NCBI RefSeq assembly: GCF_039541855.1
Contig: NZ_BAABHA010000008.1
Span: 259,147-323,146, forward strand
Source of the DNA: Solirubrum koreensis
GTDB lineage: Bacteria; Bacteroidota; Bacteroidia; Cytophagales; Hymenobacteraceae
Reading direction: 5' to 3'
Length of the DNA stretch: 64,000 nt
Under the pieces are notes generated by a model. That model searched no databases and had not been told where the DNA came from. It saw only the letters and a program-made list of their open reading frames with translations. Below are positions 19,139 through 27,162 of this stretch, piece after piece. The position numbers were made by a program, and so were the translations under genes. Position 1 is the stretch's first letter, and the number at the start of each line of letters is the position of its first letter.

Positions 19139-21001
19139 ATGCAATTACCCACCTCCTCACCCGATACCGTTGCCTCCGATGCTTTGCTCGTTGAAGTTGC
19201 CTGGGAAGTCTGCAATCAGGTAGGCGGTATCTATACCGTTATTCGCTCCAAGGTGCCCGCCACCGTAGCCGGCTGGGGCGAGCGGTACTGTCTGCTTGGC
19301 CCGTATTTTCCGCAGGCAGCTCAAGCCGAGTTCGAGCCCTTCACCGATACCCAGATTGCCGCCGGCCGCGACCCAATAGCCCGCGCCGTACGCCAACTCC
19401 GCCAGCAGGGCTACGAGGTGCACTACGGGCAGTGGTTGGTAACGGGCAAGCCCCGCGTGGCGCTGCTGTCCCCGTTTCAGGCATATCCGCGCCTGGGCCA
19501 ACTGAAAACCGATCTGTGGCAGGACCACGGCATCCCCTCGCCCGACCACGACGATTTGCTGCACCAGGTCATTGCCTTTGGGCACCTGGCCAAGGTTTTC
19601 GTGCAGGCCGTGGCCACCGAAACCGCCGCCGCCGAGCAGCCGCTGCAAACGCTGGCACACTTTCACGAGTGGATGACGGGCGCCGCCATTCCGGCCCTGC
19701 GCCGCGAGCAAACCACGGCGCGCATCGTGTTTACCACCCACGCCACGCTGCTGGGCCGCTACCTGGCCATGAACGACGCCAGCTTCTACGAAAACCTACT
19801 GCACGTAAATTGGGAGCAGGAAGCGCGGCACTTCAACATTGAAACGGCCGTGCGCATGGAGCGCGCCGCCGCCCACGGCGCCCACGTGTTTACCACCGTG
19901 AGCGAGCTAACCGTGCGCGAGTGCATGTATCTGCTCGACCGCATCCCCGATGCCGTGCTGCCCAACGGCCTGAACATTGAGCGGTTTGTGGCCCTGCACG
20001 AGTTCCAGAACCTACACCAGCAGTACAAGGCCAAGATTCACGAGTTCGTGATGGCGCACTTCTTCCAGTCGTACTCCTTCGACTTGGATCAGACACTGTA
20101 CCTCTTCACCTCGGGCCGCTACGAGTACCACAACAAAGGCTTCGATTTAACCTTAGAAGCCCTGGCCCGCCTGAATTACCGCATTCAACAAAGCGGCATG
20201 GAAGGCCAGGTGGTGATGTTTTTCATTACCAAACGGCCCTACCACAGCATTAACCCCGACGTGCTGCAAAGCCGGGCCATGCTGGACGAAGTACAGGACA
20301 CCTGCCGCGCCATCGAGCAGCAGTTGGGCGAGCGGCTGTTCTATAAAGCCGCCAGCAGCACCAGCTACCAGCTCCCCGACCTCACCGACCTGGTGGACGA
20401 CTACTGGAAGCTGCGCTACCGCCGCACGCTGCAAAGCTGGAAAACCTCGCGCCTGCCGCCGGTCATTACCCACAACCTCGTTGACGACGCGAACGACGAA
20501 ATCCTGGGCTTTGTGCGCCGCGCCAACCTGGTGAACAACCGCCACGACCGCGTGAAAATCGTGTACCACCCCGATTTTGTGTCCAGCACCTCACCCCTAT
20601 TTGGCCTCGATTACGGCCAGTTCGTGCGCGGCTGCCACCTGGGCGTGTTCCCCTCCTACTACGAGCCGTGGGGCTACACCCCGCTGGAATGCGTGGCCCG
20701 CGGCGTACCCGCCGTTACCTCCGACCTGTCTGGCTTTGGCGACTACGTGCAGCAAAACGTACCCGACCACGAGCAGAAGGGCATTTTTGTGGTGCAGCGT
20801 CAGGAAAAGAGCTTCGATGAATCGGCGGAGGAGCTGACCAATATGCTCTGGCAGTTTGTCATTCAAAACCGCCGCGAACGTATTACCCAGCGCAACCAGG
20901 TAGAAAGCTCCTCCGAGCAATTTGACTGGCGCCACCTGCGTCAGCACTACGACCGCGCCTACGCCTTGGCGCTGGAGCGCGACGCAGTTTCGGTTAAATA
21001 A
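19139..21001 (+). CDS. Animal/yeast-type (GT3) glycogen synthase
   Basis: A 620-residue enzyme from ATG 19139; the longer frame back to a TTG at 19007 lacks family similarity. The start VEVAWEVCNQVGGIYTVIRSK is the GT3 glycogen synthase signature, unlike the bacterial GT5 GlgA start. Other family parts are FHEWMTGAAIPAL, ERAAAHGAHVFTTVSELT and the catalytic E-x7-E stretch YEPWGYTPLECVARGVPAV, followed by TSDLSGFGDYV. It uses a sugar nucleotide, probably UDP-glucose, to extend alpha-1,4-glucan. Allosteric arginine clusters of eukaryotic forms are not obvious. It follows the branching-type enzyme by 138 bases, so the two probably make glycogen together. Confidence 0.9.
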   Translation: MQLPTSSPDTVASDALLVEVAWEVCNQVGGIYTVIRSKVPATVAGWGERYCLLGPYFPQAAQAEFEPFTDTQIAAGRDPIARAVRQLRQQGYEVHYGQWLVTGKPRVALLSPFQAYPRLGQLKTDLWQDHGIPSPDHDDLLHQVIAFGHLAKVFVQAVATETAAAEQPLQTLAHFHEWMTGAAIPALRREQTTARIVFTTHATLLGRYLAMNDASFYENLLHVNWEQEARHFNIETAVRMERAAAHGAHVFTTVSELTVRECMYLLDRIPDAVLPNGLNIERFVALHEFQNLHQQYKAKIHEFVMAHFFQSYSFDLDQTLYLFTSGRYEYHNKGFDLTLEALARLNYRIQQSGMEGQVVMFFITKRPYHSINPDVLQSRAMLDEVQDTCRAIEQQLGERLFYKAASSTSYQLPDLTDLVDDYWKLRYRRTLQSWKTSRLPPVITHNLVDDANDEILGFVRRANLVNNRHDRVKIVYHPDFVSSTSPLFGLDYGQFVRGCHLGVFPSYYEPWGYTPLECVARGVPAVTSDLSGFGDYVQQNVPDHEQKGIFVVQRQEKSFDESAEELTNMLWQFVIQNRRERITQRNQVESSSEQFDWRHLRQHYDRAYALALERDAVSVK

Positions 21002-21015
21002 ATCCCGTTAACGCA

Positions 21016-21069
21016 GCGGGCCCCGCGAGCAGCACCGGCTACCATGCCGGTGCTGCTCGCGGGGCCCGC
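21016..21069. terminator. 24-bp perfect bidirectional hairpin
   Basis: Arms 21016-21039 and 21046-21069 are exact reverse complements (24 bp, GC-rich) around loop TACCAT. It separates the converging glycogen synthase and fasciclin genes. No T run follows on the plus strand. Confidence 0.8.
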
Positions 21070-21089
21070 GTTGGTAATTCAGCCGCCGC

Positions 21090-22091
21090 TTAGTTGGGGC
21101 GAATTACCTGGTCGATGACGTGAACCACGCCGTTTGTGGCCAATATGTTGGCCGCCGTGATGTTAGCCGCCGTGCCGCTGGCCCCGCGCACGGTAAAGCC
21201 AGTACCGGCCGCCGCAATCGTTACGTTACCACCGAGCGTAGCCACCGTACCCGGCGCTAAATCCGTGGAGAATACCCGGCCTGTACCAATTACGTGGCGC
21301 GAGAGAATGGCCGTCAGGTCGGCATCCGATACCGAGCTAAGCTGGGCATTGCCCAACAAAGCGCGGAATGCTGCATCGGTGGGGGCAAAAACCGTTACGT
21401 TACCCGTTTGCGAGGCAGCTGCGGTTAGGATTGGCGCTGCTGCGGGCCGCTGCAGGGCCTGAAGTAGCAGGGTGAATTCGGGGTTGGTGCTAGCCGAAGC
21501 GCGGGCCGTTACAATTTGCGCGATGCTCTGCGAAGGCGGCATCAGCACGCGGTCGATGACGTGTACCACCCCGTTGCTGGCGTCCACATCGGCAGTGGTT
21601 ACGCGGGTGTTGCCGTTGATGAACACTCCGCCTGCGGCGGGCTTGCTCACGTAAATGTTGTTGTTGGGCGCAGCAGCCTGCGTGGTGTAGGCCTGGGCGC
21701 GCAAATCGGCAGCTTTCACGTCGCCGGCCGTTACGTGGTAGAGCAGAATGTTTCGCAGCGTGGCAATATCGGCCGTGTTGGTAATGGCCGTGATATTTTG
21801 GGCGTTGTTAAACGGAGCCGGCAACTGGCTAAAAGCATCGTTGGTGGGGGCAAACACAGTCAGTTGGGTGGTGCCGCTCAAGGTGGTGACCAAATCAGCC
21901 TTCTGCACGGCTGCTACCAGCGTCGAGAGGTTGGCGTTGCCCTGAGCAAGTTGCACGATGTTCTGCTGGGTCGGCTGCGCCACCGATTCATCGTCGTCGT
22001 TGCAGGCCGTCAGGCCCAAGCCGGCCACTAACGCGCAGACTGTCAGGGCCCGGCTTACCATTCGTGAAAAAAGGTTTGCGGATGCTTTCAT
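21090..22091 (-). CDS. Two-domain fasciclin (FAS1) lipoprotein
   Basis: A 333-residue lipoprotein: signal ending LGLTAC with lipidated Cys30, then an acidic NDDDE stretch. Two FAS1 domains follow (about 45-187 and 190-333), each with the H1 box (TVFAPTNDAF and TVFAPTDAAF), the YH / RH motif (LLYHVTAGDV, LSRHVIGTG) and the H2 box (NGVVHVIDRVL, NGVVHVIDQVI). FAS1 proteins mediate adhesion or matrix contacts at the cell surface. It is monocistronic and divergent from the DUF4198-like gene. Confidence 0.93.
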   Translation of the reverse strand: MKASANLFSRMVSRALTVCALVAGLGLTACNDDDESVAQPTQQNIVQLAQGNANLSTLVAAVQKADLVTTLSGTTQLTVFAPTNDAFSQLPAPFNNAQNITAITNTADIATLRNILLYHVTAGDVKAADLRAQAYTTQAAAPNNNIYVSKPAAGGVFINGNTRVTTADVDASNGVVHVIDRVLMPPSQSIAQIVTARASASTNPEFTLLLQALQRPAAAPILTAAASQTGNVTVFAPTDAAFRALLGNAQLSSVSDADLTAILSRHVIGTGRVFSTDLAPGTVATLGGNVTIAAAGTGFTVRGASGTAANITAANILATNGVVHVIDQVIRPN

Positions 22092-22139
22092 TGTTTAACT
22101 TTTTGGTGTGAAACATTAAACAACCCTATTACCCTAAAC

Positions 22140-22172
22140 TTTGCCGAAAGTTTTTAAAACGGTGCATATTTG
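22140..22172 (+). promoter_or_regulatory. Probable promoter of the DUF4198-like gene
   Basis: TTTG (22140-22143), a 21-base spacer and CATATTTG (22165-22172) match the Bacteroidota -33/-7 pair except for C in place of the first T. The ATG at 22177 follows after only four bases, implying a nearly leaderless message. Confidence 0.5.
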
Positions 22173-22176
22173 TTGG

Positions 22177-23004
22177 ATGCACCCCCGCTTACTTGCCGTC
22201 TTTGCCGTCATTCTTTTGACTTGGTCCGCTACGGCGCACGAGTTTTGGCTGGCTCCCATTCGCTTCGTGGTGGCGCCGGGCAGCCGGGTGTACCTCGGCC
22301 GCTGGGTAGGGCTGGACTTTGCCGGCAAACGGTGGCCCGGTAACAGCCAGCGGGTAGAGCACTTGTTGCATTTCGAACCCGGCGGCCAGCGCACCGATCT
22401 TACGTCCGCCGCCACCCAGACCGACTCGCTGCAAACCACCGTGGTCCTGGAGCGCGCCGGCACGCACTTACTGGCCCTGGGTACCACCGACGCCTTCATC
22501 AGCATGAGTGGCCCGGAGTTTACCGCCTACCTCCGGCAGGAAGGACTGGAAGACGTGCTGTACCTGCGCACCCGGCGCAAGCAGCAAGACAAGCCCGCCA
22601 AAGAGGCCTACCGCCGTTGCGCCAAAACCCTTCTGCAAGCCGGGGCCGTTTCTAAAACCGATACCACTTGGCGTACTCGTGTGGGTCACCCGCTCGAAAT
22701 AGTGCCCGAGCAAAATCCCTACACCCTGCCCGTGGGCGGCTCGCTCACGGTGCGCGTGTTCGATGCGGGCGTACCGGCCAACCGGCAGCTGGTGCAAGCC
22801 TGGGTACGGCCGCTGGATGGCAGCCCCACACAAAAATTGCAGCTGCACACAAACATTAATGGGCGGGTCCTGTTACGCCTTTCCAAACCCGCTACGGTAT
22901 TGCTGGCGGCGGTTAGAATGGTGCCCCACCCGGTGCCGGCCACCGCAGATTGGCAAAGTACTTGGGCGTCGCTTACGTTTGCCTTTACGGGGCAAATCAG
23001 GTAG
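22177..23004 (+). CDS. Secreted DUF4198-like protein
   Basis: A 275-residue exported protein from ATG 22177; the frame extends back to a TTG at 22141, which lies inside the promoter. The signal ends near SATA, and the mature chain begins HEFWLAPIRFVVAPGS, the diagnostic start of the DUF4198 / CbiK-like family in which an N-terminal His follows processing and may bind metal. The rest is beta-sandwich-like (LEIVPEQNPYTLPVGGSLTVRVFDAG, GRVLLRLSKPATVLLAAVRMV). Relatives are associated with periplasmic nickel/cobalt handling or are uncharacterised. No transporter gene is adjacent, so the role is uncertain. Confidence 0.75.
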   Translation: MHPRLLAVFAVILLTWSATAHEFWLAPIRFVVAPGSRVYLGRWVGLDFAGKRWPGNSQRVEHLLHFEPGGQRTDLTSAATQTDSLQTTVVLERAGTHLLALGTTDAFISMSGPEFTAYLRQEGLEDVLYLRTRRKQQDKPAKEAYRRCAKTLLQAGAVSKTDTTWRTRVGHPLEIVPEQNPYTLPVGGSLTVRVFDAGVPANRQLVQAWVRPLDGSPTQKLQLHTNINGRVLLRLSKPATVLLAAVRMVPHPVPATADWQSTWASLTFAFTGQIR

Positions 23005-23119
23005 TTTTAGCGTAAGTCCGTGCAACTACTGAAAAGCTTTGCGGGCCTTTCCTTCCCGAATTGAAAAACTTTTTTTTCTTTACCTTCGCATCTCGCCCAT
23101 CCGACTGAACTTGCCTGGC

Positions 23120-23494
23120 ATGAAGTACTCCATCGATAAAAAAGAAAACTACACGATCATCACGATTGACGAGAAAAAGCTCGACACGACTGTTGCGCCT
23201 GACTTGAAATCGGAGTTCGTGAAGCTGAATGCAGAAGGCATCAACAACCTGATCTTGGATCTACAGAATGTGAAGTACACCGACTCGTCGGGCCTGAGCT
23301 CCATTCTGATTGCCAACCGCCTCTGCAACTCCACTGGCGGCCTGCTGGTTCTCACCGGCTTGCAAGACCACGTGATGAAGCTCATCACCATTTCCAAGCT
23401 CGAATCGGTACTGCACATTCTGCCCACCGTGGAAGAAGGCATCGACCGCATTTTCCTGCACGCCATCGAGCGTGACTTGACGAGCAAAGAGTAA
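23120..23494 (+). CDS. STAS-domain (anti-sigma-factor antagonist-like) protein
   Basis: A 124-residue single-domain protein from ATG 23120, preceded by TACCTTCG (23081-23088), a near-consensus -7 box; the longer frame to 23039 is rejected. The STAS core includes LILDLQNVKYTDSSGLSSIL, where Ser in DSSGLSS is the position phosphorylated by partner-switching kinases in SpoIIAA-type proteins. No anti-sigma kinase or PP2C phosphatase is adjacent. Such solo STAS proteins are common in Bacteroidota and probably act in partner switching or envelope control. The gene ends at a strong terminator. Confidence 0.88.
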   Translation: MKYSIDKKENYTIITIDEKKLDTTVAPDLKSEFVKLNAEGINNLILDLQNVKYTDSSGLSSILIANRLCNSTGGLLVLTGLQDHVMKLITISKLESVLHILPTVEEGIDRIFLHAIERDLTSKE

Positions 23495-23525
23495 CAAACA
23501 GCCAGGCCGCGGTTTCCGCGCCAGT

Positions 23526-23575
23526 AGCCGTTGGCCGTCAGTATTCCCTACTGACGGCCAACGGCTAACTTTTTT
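23526..23575 (+). terminator. 18-bp Rho-independent terminator
   Basis: AGCCGTTGGCCGTCAGTA (23526-23543) pairs perfectly with 23549-23566 around TTCCC, followed by AAC and six T. It lies 32 bases after the STAS stop. Confidence 0.92.
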
Positions 23576-23677
23576 GCGTTGGGCCGCACAGTAGTCCGGC
23601 TTCGGCTGGGTTGCTTGCGTACACCGACGAACGCCGCGCCTTTTCCTTCTCCCCTGTTTCCCGCTTTCTGCCGTTTC

Positions 23678-24589
23678 GTGGAATTTGAGCTAAAAATTCT
23701 GGGCAGCGCATCGGCCACCCCCATGCTTGGGCGCCACCACACGGCGCAGGTGTTAACCGTGGGCCGGCAGCAGTATTTAATTGACTGCGGCGAAAGCACG
23801 CAGGAGCGGCTGATCGAGCACCGAATCCGTTTCGGCCGCATCGACCACATTTTTATTTCACACCTGCACGGCGACCATTTCTTCGGCCTGTTTGGCTTGC
23901 TGGGCACGTTGCACCTGCAGGGCCGCACCGAGCCCTTGCGCTTGTTTGGTCCCGCTGGCCTTGATGAAATCCTCACCACGCAGCTGCGCTGCTCCGGCAC
24001 GCCACTCTCCTTCGACGTACAGTTCACGCGGGTAGACACCACCCAGCACGCCCTGGTACACGAAGACAAGTACGTGAGCGTACACACGCTGCCCATGCGG
24101 CACCGCATTCCGTGCTGCGGCTACCTGTTTCGGGAAAAGCCCGGCCGCCCTCGCCTGATAAAGGAAAAGCTGCCAGCAGGTCTTACCCCCGAGCAGCTTC
24201 AAACCTTGGCGCGGGGCGAAGACCTGCGCGACGAGTTGGGCCACGTGCACCTGCGCCACCTCGACGTAACCGAGCCGCCTCCGGCCCCTCGCAGCTACGC
24301 TTACTGCTCCGACACCCTGTATACCGAAACTCTGGCCGACCTGGTGCGCGGCGTGAGCCTGCTGTACCACGAGTGTACCTTTCTGCATGAAATGCTGGAA
24401 CGCGCCGTGCAAACCGGCCATTCCACGGCAAGGCAAGCCGGTCAGCTGGCCCGTTTAGCCGGCGTGCAGCAGCTGCTGATCGGCCATTTCTCATCGCGCT
24501 ACCGCGACTTGCAGCCGCTGCTGGATGAGGCCCGGCAGGAATTCACCGAAACAAATCTGGCTCTGGAAGGTCTGTCGGTCGGGCTTTAA
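23678..24589 (+). CDS. rnz: Ribonuclease Z (tRNA 3' endonuclease)
   Basis: A 303-residue metallo-beta-lactamase-fold nuclease. The start is a GTG at 23678 (VEFELKILGSASATPML), because that is where family proteins begin; the upstream extension to a TTG at 23579 overlaps the preceding terminator. The zinc motif HLHGDH (His62, His64, Asp66, His67), the later PMRHRIPCCGY, CSDT and IGHFSSRY ligand regions and the exosite stretch are all present. It matures tRNA 3' ends by cutting after the discriminator. The next gene follows after 66 bases. Confidence 0.93.
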   Translation: MEFELKILGSASATPMLGRHHTAQVLTVGRQQYLIDCGESTQERLIEHRIRFGRIDHIFISHLHGDHFFGLFGLLGTLHLQGRTEPLRLFGPAGLDEILTTQLRCSGTPLSFDVQFTRVDTTQHALVHEDKYVSVHTLPMRHRIPCCGYLFREKPGRPRLIKEKLPAGLTPEQLQTLARGEDLRDELGHVHLRHLDVTEPPPAPRSYAYCSDTLYTETLADLVRGVSLLYHECTFLHEMLERAVQTGHSTARQAGQLARLAGVQQLLIGHFSSRYRDLQPLLDEARQEFTETNLALEGLSVGL

Positions 24590-24655
24590 TTGCCCGCGGC
24601 TAATATCTTTCGCCCTGCCCCGGCCACCCGCACGGCCGGGCAGTATTTCTCTTGC

Positions 24656-25420
24656 ATGGACCTTACTACGCCCAACGCGCGCTTCGCCCATAAAAAGCAA
24701 CAGCTCTACCTGGTACTGAGCGCCATTTTCATTGTGAATGCGCTGCTGGCCGAAATCATCGGCGTCAAGATTTTCTCCGTCGATGAGCTGATGGGCCTAC
24801 CCGGCAACCTCACGGCAGGCGTGCTCATTTGGCCGGTGGTGTTCGTAACCACTGATATTCTGAACGAGTACTTCGGCCGGGCCGGCGTTATCCGGGTAAG
24901 CCTGCTTACGGCCGGGCTTATTTCGTATGCCTTTGTGGTTATTCTGGCCACCACGGAGCTGCCTCCGGCTGCTTTCTGGCTCGATGTGAACAAAGTGGAT
25001 GCGCAAGGCCGCCCGTTCGATATTGAGTTTGCCTACCGCAGCATCTTCCGCCAGGGGCTGGGCATTATCATCGGCTCGTTGGTGGCATTTTTAGTCGGTC
25101 AGATTTTGGATGCTACGGTGTTTCAGGCCCTGCGCCGGGTAACGGGCAGCCGCCTGATCTGGCTGCGTGCCACCGGCTCCACACTCGTTTCGCAGCTCGT
25201 GGACTCGTTTGTGGTGTTGTTTGTGGCGTTCTACTTGTTCGGCAACTGGTCGTTTGATCAGGTGCTGAGCGTGGCCAACACCAATTACTGGTATAAATTC
25301 GCCGCTGCTATTCTGCTCACGCCGGTGCTCTACCTCGCCCACGCGCTCATTGATCGGTACCTCGGGCAAGAGGAAACCGTGGAGCTGCAGCAAGAAGCGG
25401 CGGCTGATGTAAGCGTGTAA
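24656..25420 (+). CDS. Queuosine-precursor transporter (YhhQ/VUT family)
   Basis: A 254-residue polytopic protein from ATG 24656; TATCTTTC about 50 bases upstream resembles a -7 box. Six to seven hydrophobic segments are visible, with the family segments VNALLAEIIGVKIF, NLTAGVLIWPVVFVTTDILNEYFGR and GSTLVSQLVDSFVVLFVAF. The TDILNEYFG and SQLVDS motifs are typical of YhhQ/VUT proteins, which import queuosine precursors such as preQ0 or preQ1. An insertion (residues about 125-145, VNKVDAQGRPFDIEFAYRSI) between helices is usual in Bacteroidota forms. It is co-directional with rnz. Confidence 0.88.
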   Translation: MDLTTPNARFAHKKQQLYLVLSAIFIVNALLAEIIGVKIFSVDELMGLPGNLTAGVLIWPVVFVTTDILNEYFGRAGVIRVSLLTAGLISYAFVVILATTELPPAAFWLDVNKVDAQGRPFDIEFAYRSIFRQGLGIIIGSLVAFLVGQILDATVFQALRRVTGSRLIWLRATGSTLVSQLVDSFVVLFVAFYLFGNWSFDQVLSVANTNYWYKFAAAILLTPVLYLAHALIDRYLGQEETVELQQEAAADVSV

Positions 25421-25461
25421 GCCTTTTCTCTATTTCTCTCTGCTTATTTTTTGGTTTTCTG

Positions 25462-26100
25462 ATGAAAAAGCTACTCATCAGTTTTTCCCTGTTGTTACTA
25501 AGCACCTTGGCTTCCCACACGGCCCAAGCCCAGATGACAGTTTCGACTCCGGGTGGCAATGTAACTTTACCTAACACTCGTCCTGCGGCACCCCAAATGC
25601 CCATGATGATGCACCAGGCCATCGTTCAGACAGGCACTTGTGTACTCACCGATAGTTCTCGTGTGAGTGGTAGCATTGACTTTGAGGCCGATGACGATGG
25701 CAACCTTCAGTTAAAAGTAAAAACCAGCGACGGGCAAAAGCTCAAGTACGCGTACACGCAGATGGCTTATTTGTTGATGAACAAGGGCCGCTACATTCCA
25801 GTGACCGACAACTCGCCGGAAGCCTTTGCAACCTTTGCCAGAGTACACACCTGGGGCAAATTACAGGCCGTGCAAAGCGGGAACACGCTCCTGGTTCGGC
25901 AGCAGGGCACCACCTCTTGGGTAGCGGTACCGGCCGAGGGCGGCCCGTTTGAAAACCTAAAGAAATTGCGCGCCGCGGTTGGCCCAATGGTAGCAGATCA
26001 GCCCGCCTACGCGGCCGCCCTGGCCGACGGCCGCATCACGCATAACAACCTGCTGCAGTTCATCAAATCCTACAACGCTTACGTAACGAAGCAGCCTTAA
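25462..26100 (+). CDS. Secreted hypothetical protein (212 aa)
   Basis: The product has a clear signal peptide (MKKLLISFSLLLLSTLASHTAQAQ). The mature chain contains a Met/Pro-rich linker (APQMPMMMHQ), a beta-rich middle (CVLTDSSRVSGSIDFEADDDGNLQLKV) and a helical end. It has one Cys after processing. I recognise no family; the compact repeating beta pattern suggests a periplasmic or surface-exposed domain. It is read in the same direction as trpS, which starts nine bases after its stop, so the two may share a message. Confidence 0.7.
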   Translation: MKKLLISFSLLLLSTLASHTAQAQMTVSTPGGNVTLPNTRPAAPQMPMMMHQAIVQTGTCVLTDSSRVSGSIDFEADDDGNLQLKVKTSDGQKLKYAYTQMAYLLMNKGRYIPVTDNSPEAFATFARVHTWGKLQAVQSGNTLLVRQQGTTSWVAVPAEGGPFENLKKLRAAVGPMVADQPAYAAALADGRITHNNLLQFIKSYNAYVTKQP

Positions 26101-26109
26101 CTACACCTA

Positions 26110-27087
26110 ATGTCCCGCATCCTCACCGGCATTCAGAGCACCGGCCGCCCGCATTTGGGCAACCTGCTCGGCGCCATTTTGCCCGCCATCGAGCTGTCGA
26201 AAAGCAGCACCAACGACTCGTTGCTGTTCATTGCCGATCTGCACTCGCTTACCCAAGTGCGCGACGCCGAAGCGCTGCGTCACAACACTTACTCGGTGGC
26301 CGCGGCCTGGCTGGCCTGCGGCTTCGACACCGACAAGAACCTGTTCTACCGGCAGTCCGATGTGCCCCAGGTAACCGAGCTGGCGTGGTACCTCTCGTGC
26401 TTCACGCCGTTCCCGATGCTGGCCAACGCGCACTCGTTCAAGGACAAATCGGATCGGTTGGCGGACGTTAATGCGGGGCTGTTTACCTACCCGGTGCTCA
26501 TGGCGGCCGACATTCTGCTCTACGACGCCGACGTGGTGCCCGTGGGCAAAGACCAGATTCAGCATCTGGAAATTACCCGCGACATAGCCTCCGCGTTCAA
26601 CAACCGCTATGGCGAAACCTTTGTGCTGCCCCAGGCCCGCGTGGATGAGCAGCTGATGACCGTGCCCGGCCTCGACGGGCAAAAGATGAGCAAGAGCTAC
26701 GGCAACATCATCGATATTTTCCTCGACGATAAAGCCCTGCTCAAAAACATCAAGCTCATCGTATCGGACAGCACGCCGCTGGAAGCGCCCAAAAACCCCG
26801 ATACCGACACCACTTTCAAGCTGTTCTCGCTGCTGGCCTCGCCCGCCGAGGTGGAAGAAATGCGCCAGAACTACCTGAATGGCGGTTATGGTTACGGCCA
26901 CGCCAAGCAGGCTTTGTTTGAGGTAATCCGTACGCGCTTCGCTCAGGAGCGGGAGCAGTTCAACTACTTCATGACCAACCTGCCCGAAATAGATGCCCGC
27001 CTGGCCGAAGGTGCCCGCAAAGCCCAAGCGTATGGCACCACGGTACTCAACAAAGTGCGCGAAAAAGTGGGCTACTCGCCCCGGTAG
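26110..27087 (+). CDS. trpS: Tryptophanyl-tRNA synthetase
   Basis: A 325-residue class I synthetase that charges tRNA-Trp. The HIGH-type motif is HLGN (15-18, after STGRP) and KMSKS sits at 192-196. Other family segments are MAADILLYDADVVPVGKDQIQHLE and the C-terminal anticodon-binding helices. Length is normal for a bacterial TrpRS. The ATG at 26110 is nine bases after the preceding stop. The gene ends at a 29-bp bidirectional hairpin. Confidence 0.97.
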   Translation: MSRILTGIQSTGRPHLGNLLGAILPAIELSKSSTNDSLLFIADLHSLTQVRDAEALRHNTYSVAAAWLACGFDTDKNLFYRQSDVPQVTELAWYLSCFTPFPMLANAHSFKDKSDRLADVNAGLFTYPVLMAADILLYDADVVPVGKDQIQHLEITRDIASAFNNRYGETFVLPQARVDEQLMTVPGLDGQKMSKSYGNIIDIFLDDKALLKNIKLIVSDSTPLEAPKNPDTDTTFKLFSLLASPAEVEEMRQNYLNGGYGYGHAKQALFEVIRTRFAQEREQFNYFMTNLPEIDARLAEGARKAQAYGTTVLNKVREKVGYSPR

Positions 27088-27093
27088 GCACTG

Positions 27094-27157
27094 GTAAAGC
27101 AAAAAGGCAGGGCCGCCGGCGTATTGGCACGCCGGCGGCCCTGCCTTTTTGCTTTAC
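27094..27157. terminator. 29-bp perfect bidirectional terminator
   Basis: Arms 27094-27122 and 27129-27157 are exact reverse complements with a six-base loop. The stem contains an A5/T5 block, giving a T run on each strand. It separates converging trpS and the gene at 27163. Confidence 0.92.
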
Positions 27158-27162
27158 ACTGG

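Noticed and set aside
26107..27102. 331-codon open frame on the minus strand
   Set aside because: Antisense to trpS, which is certain from HLGN and KMSKS.
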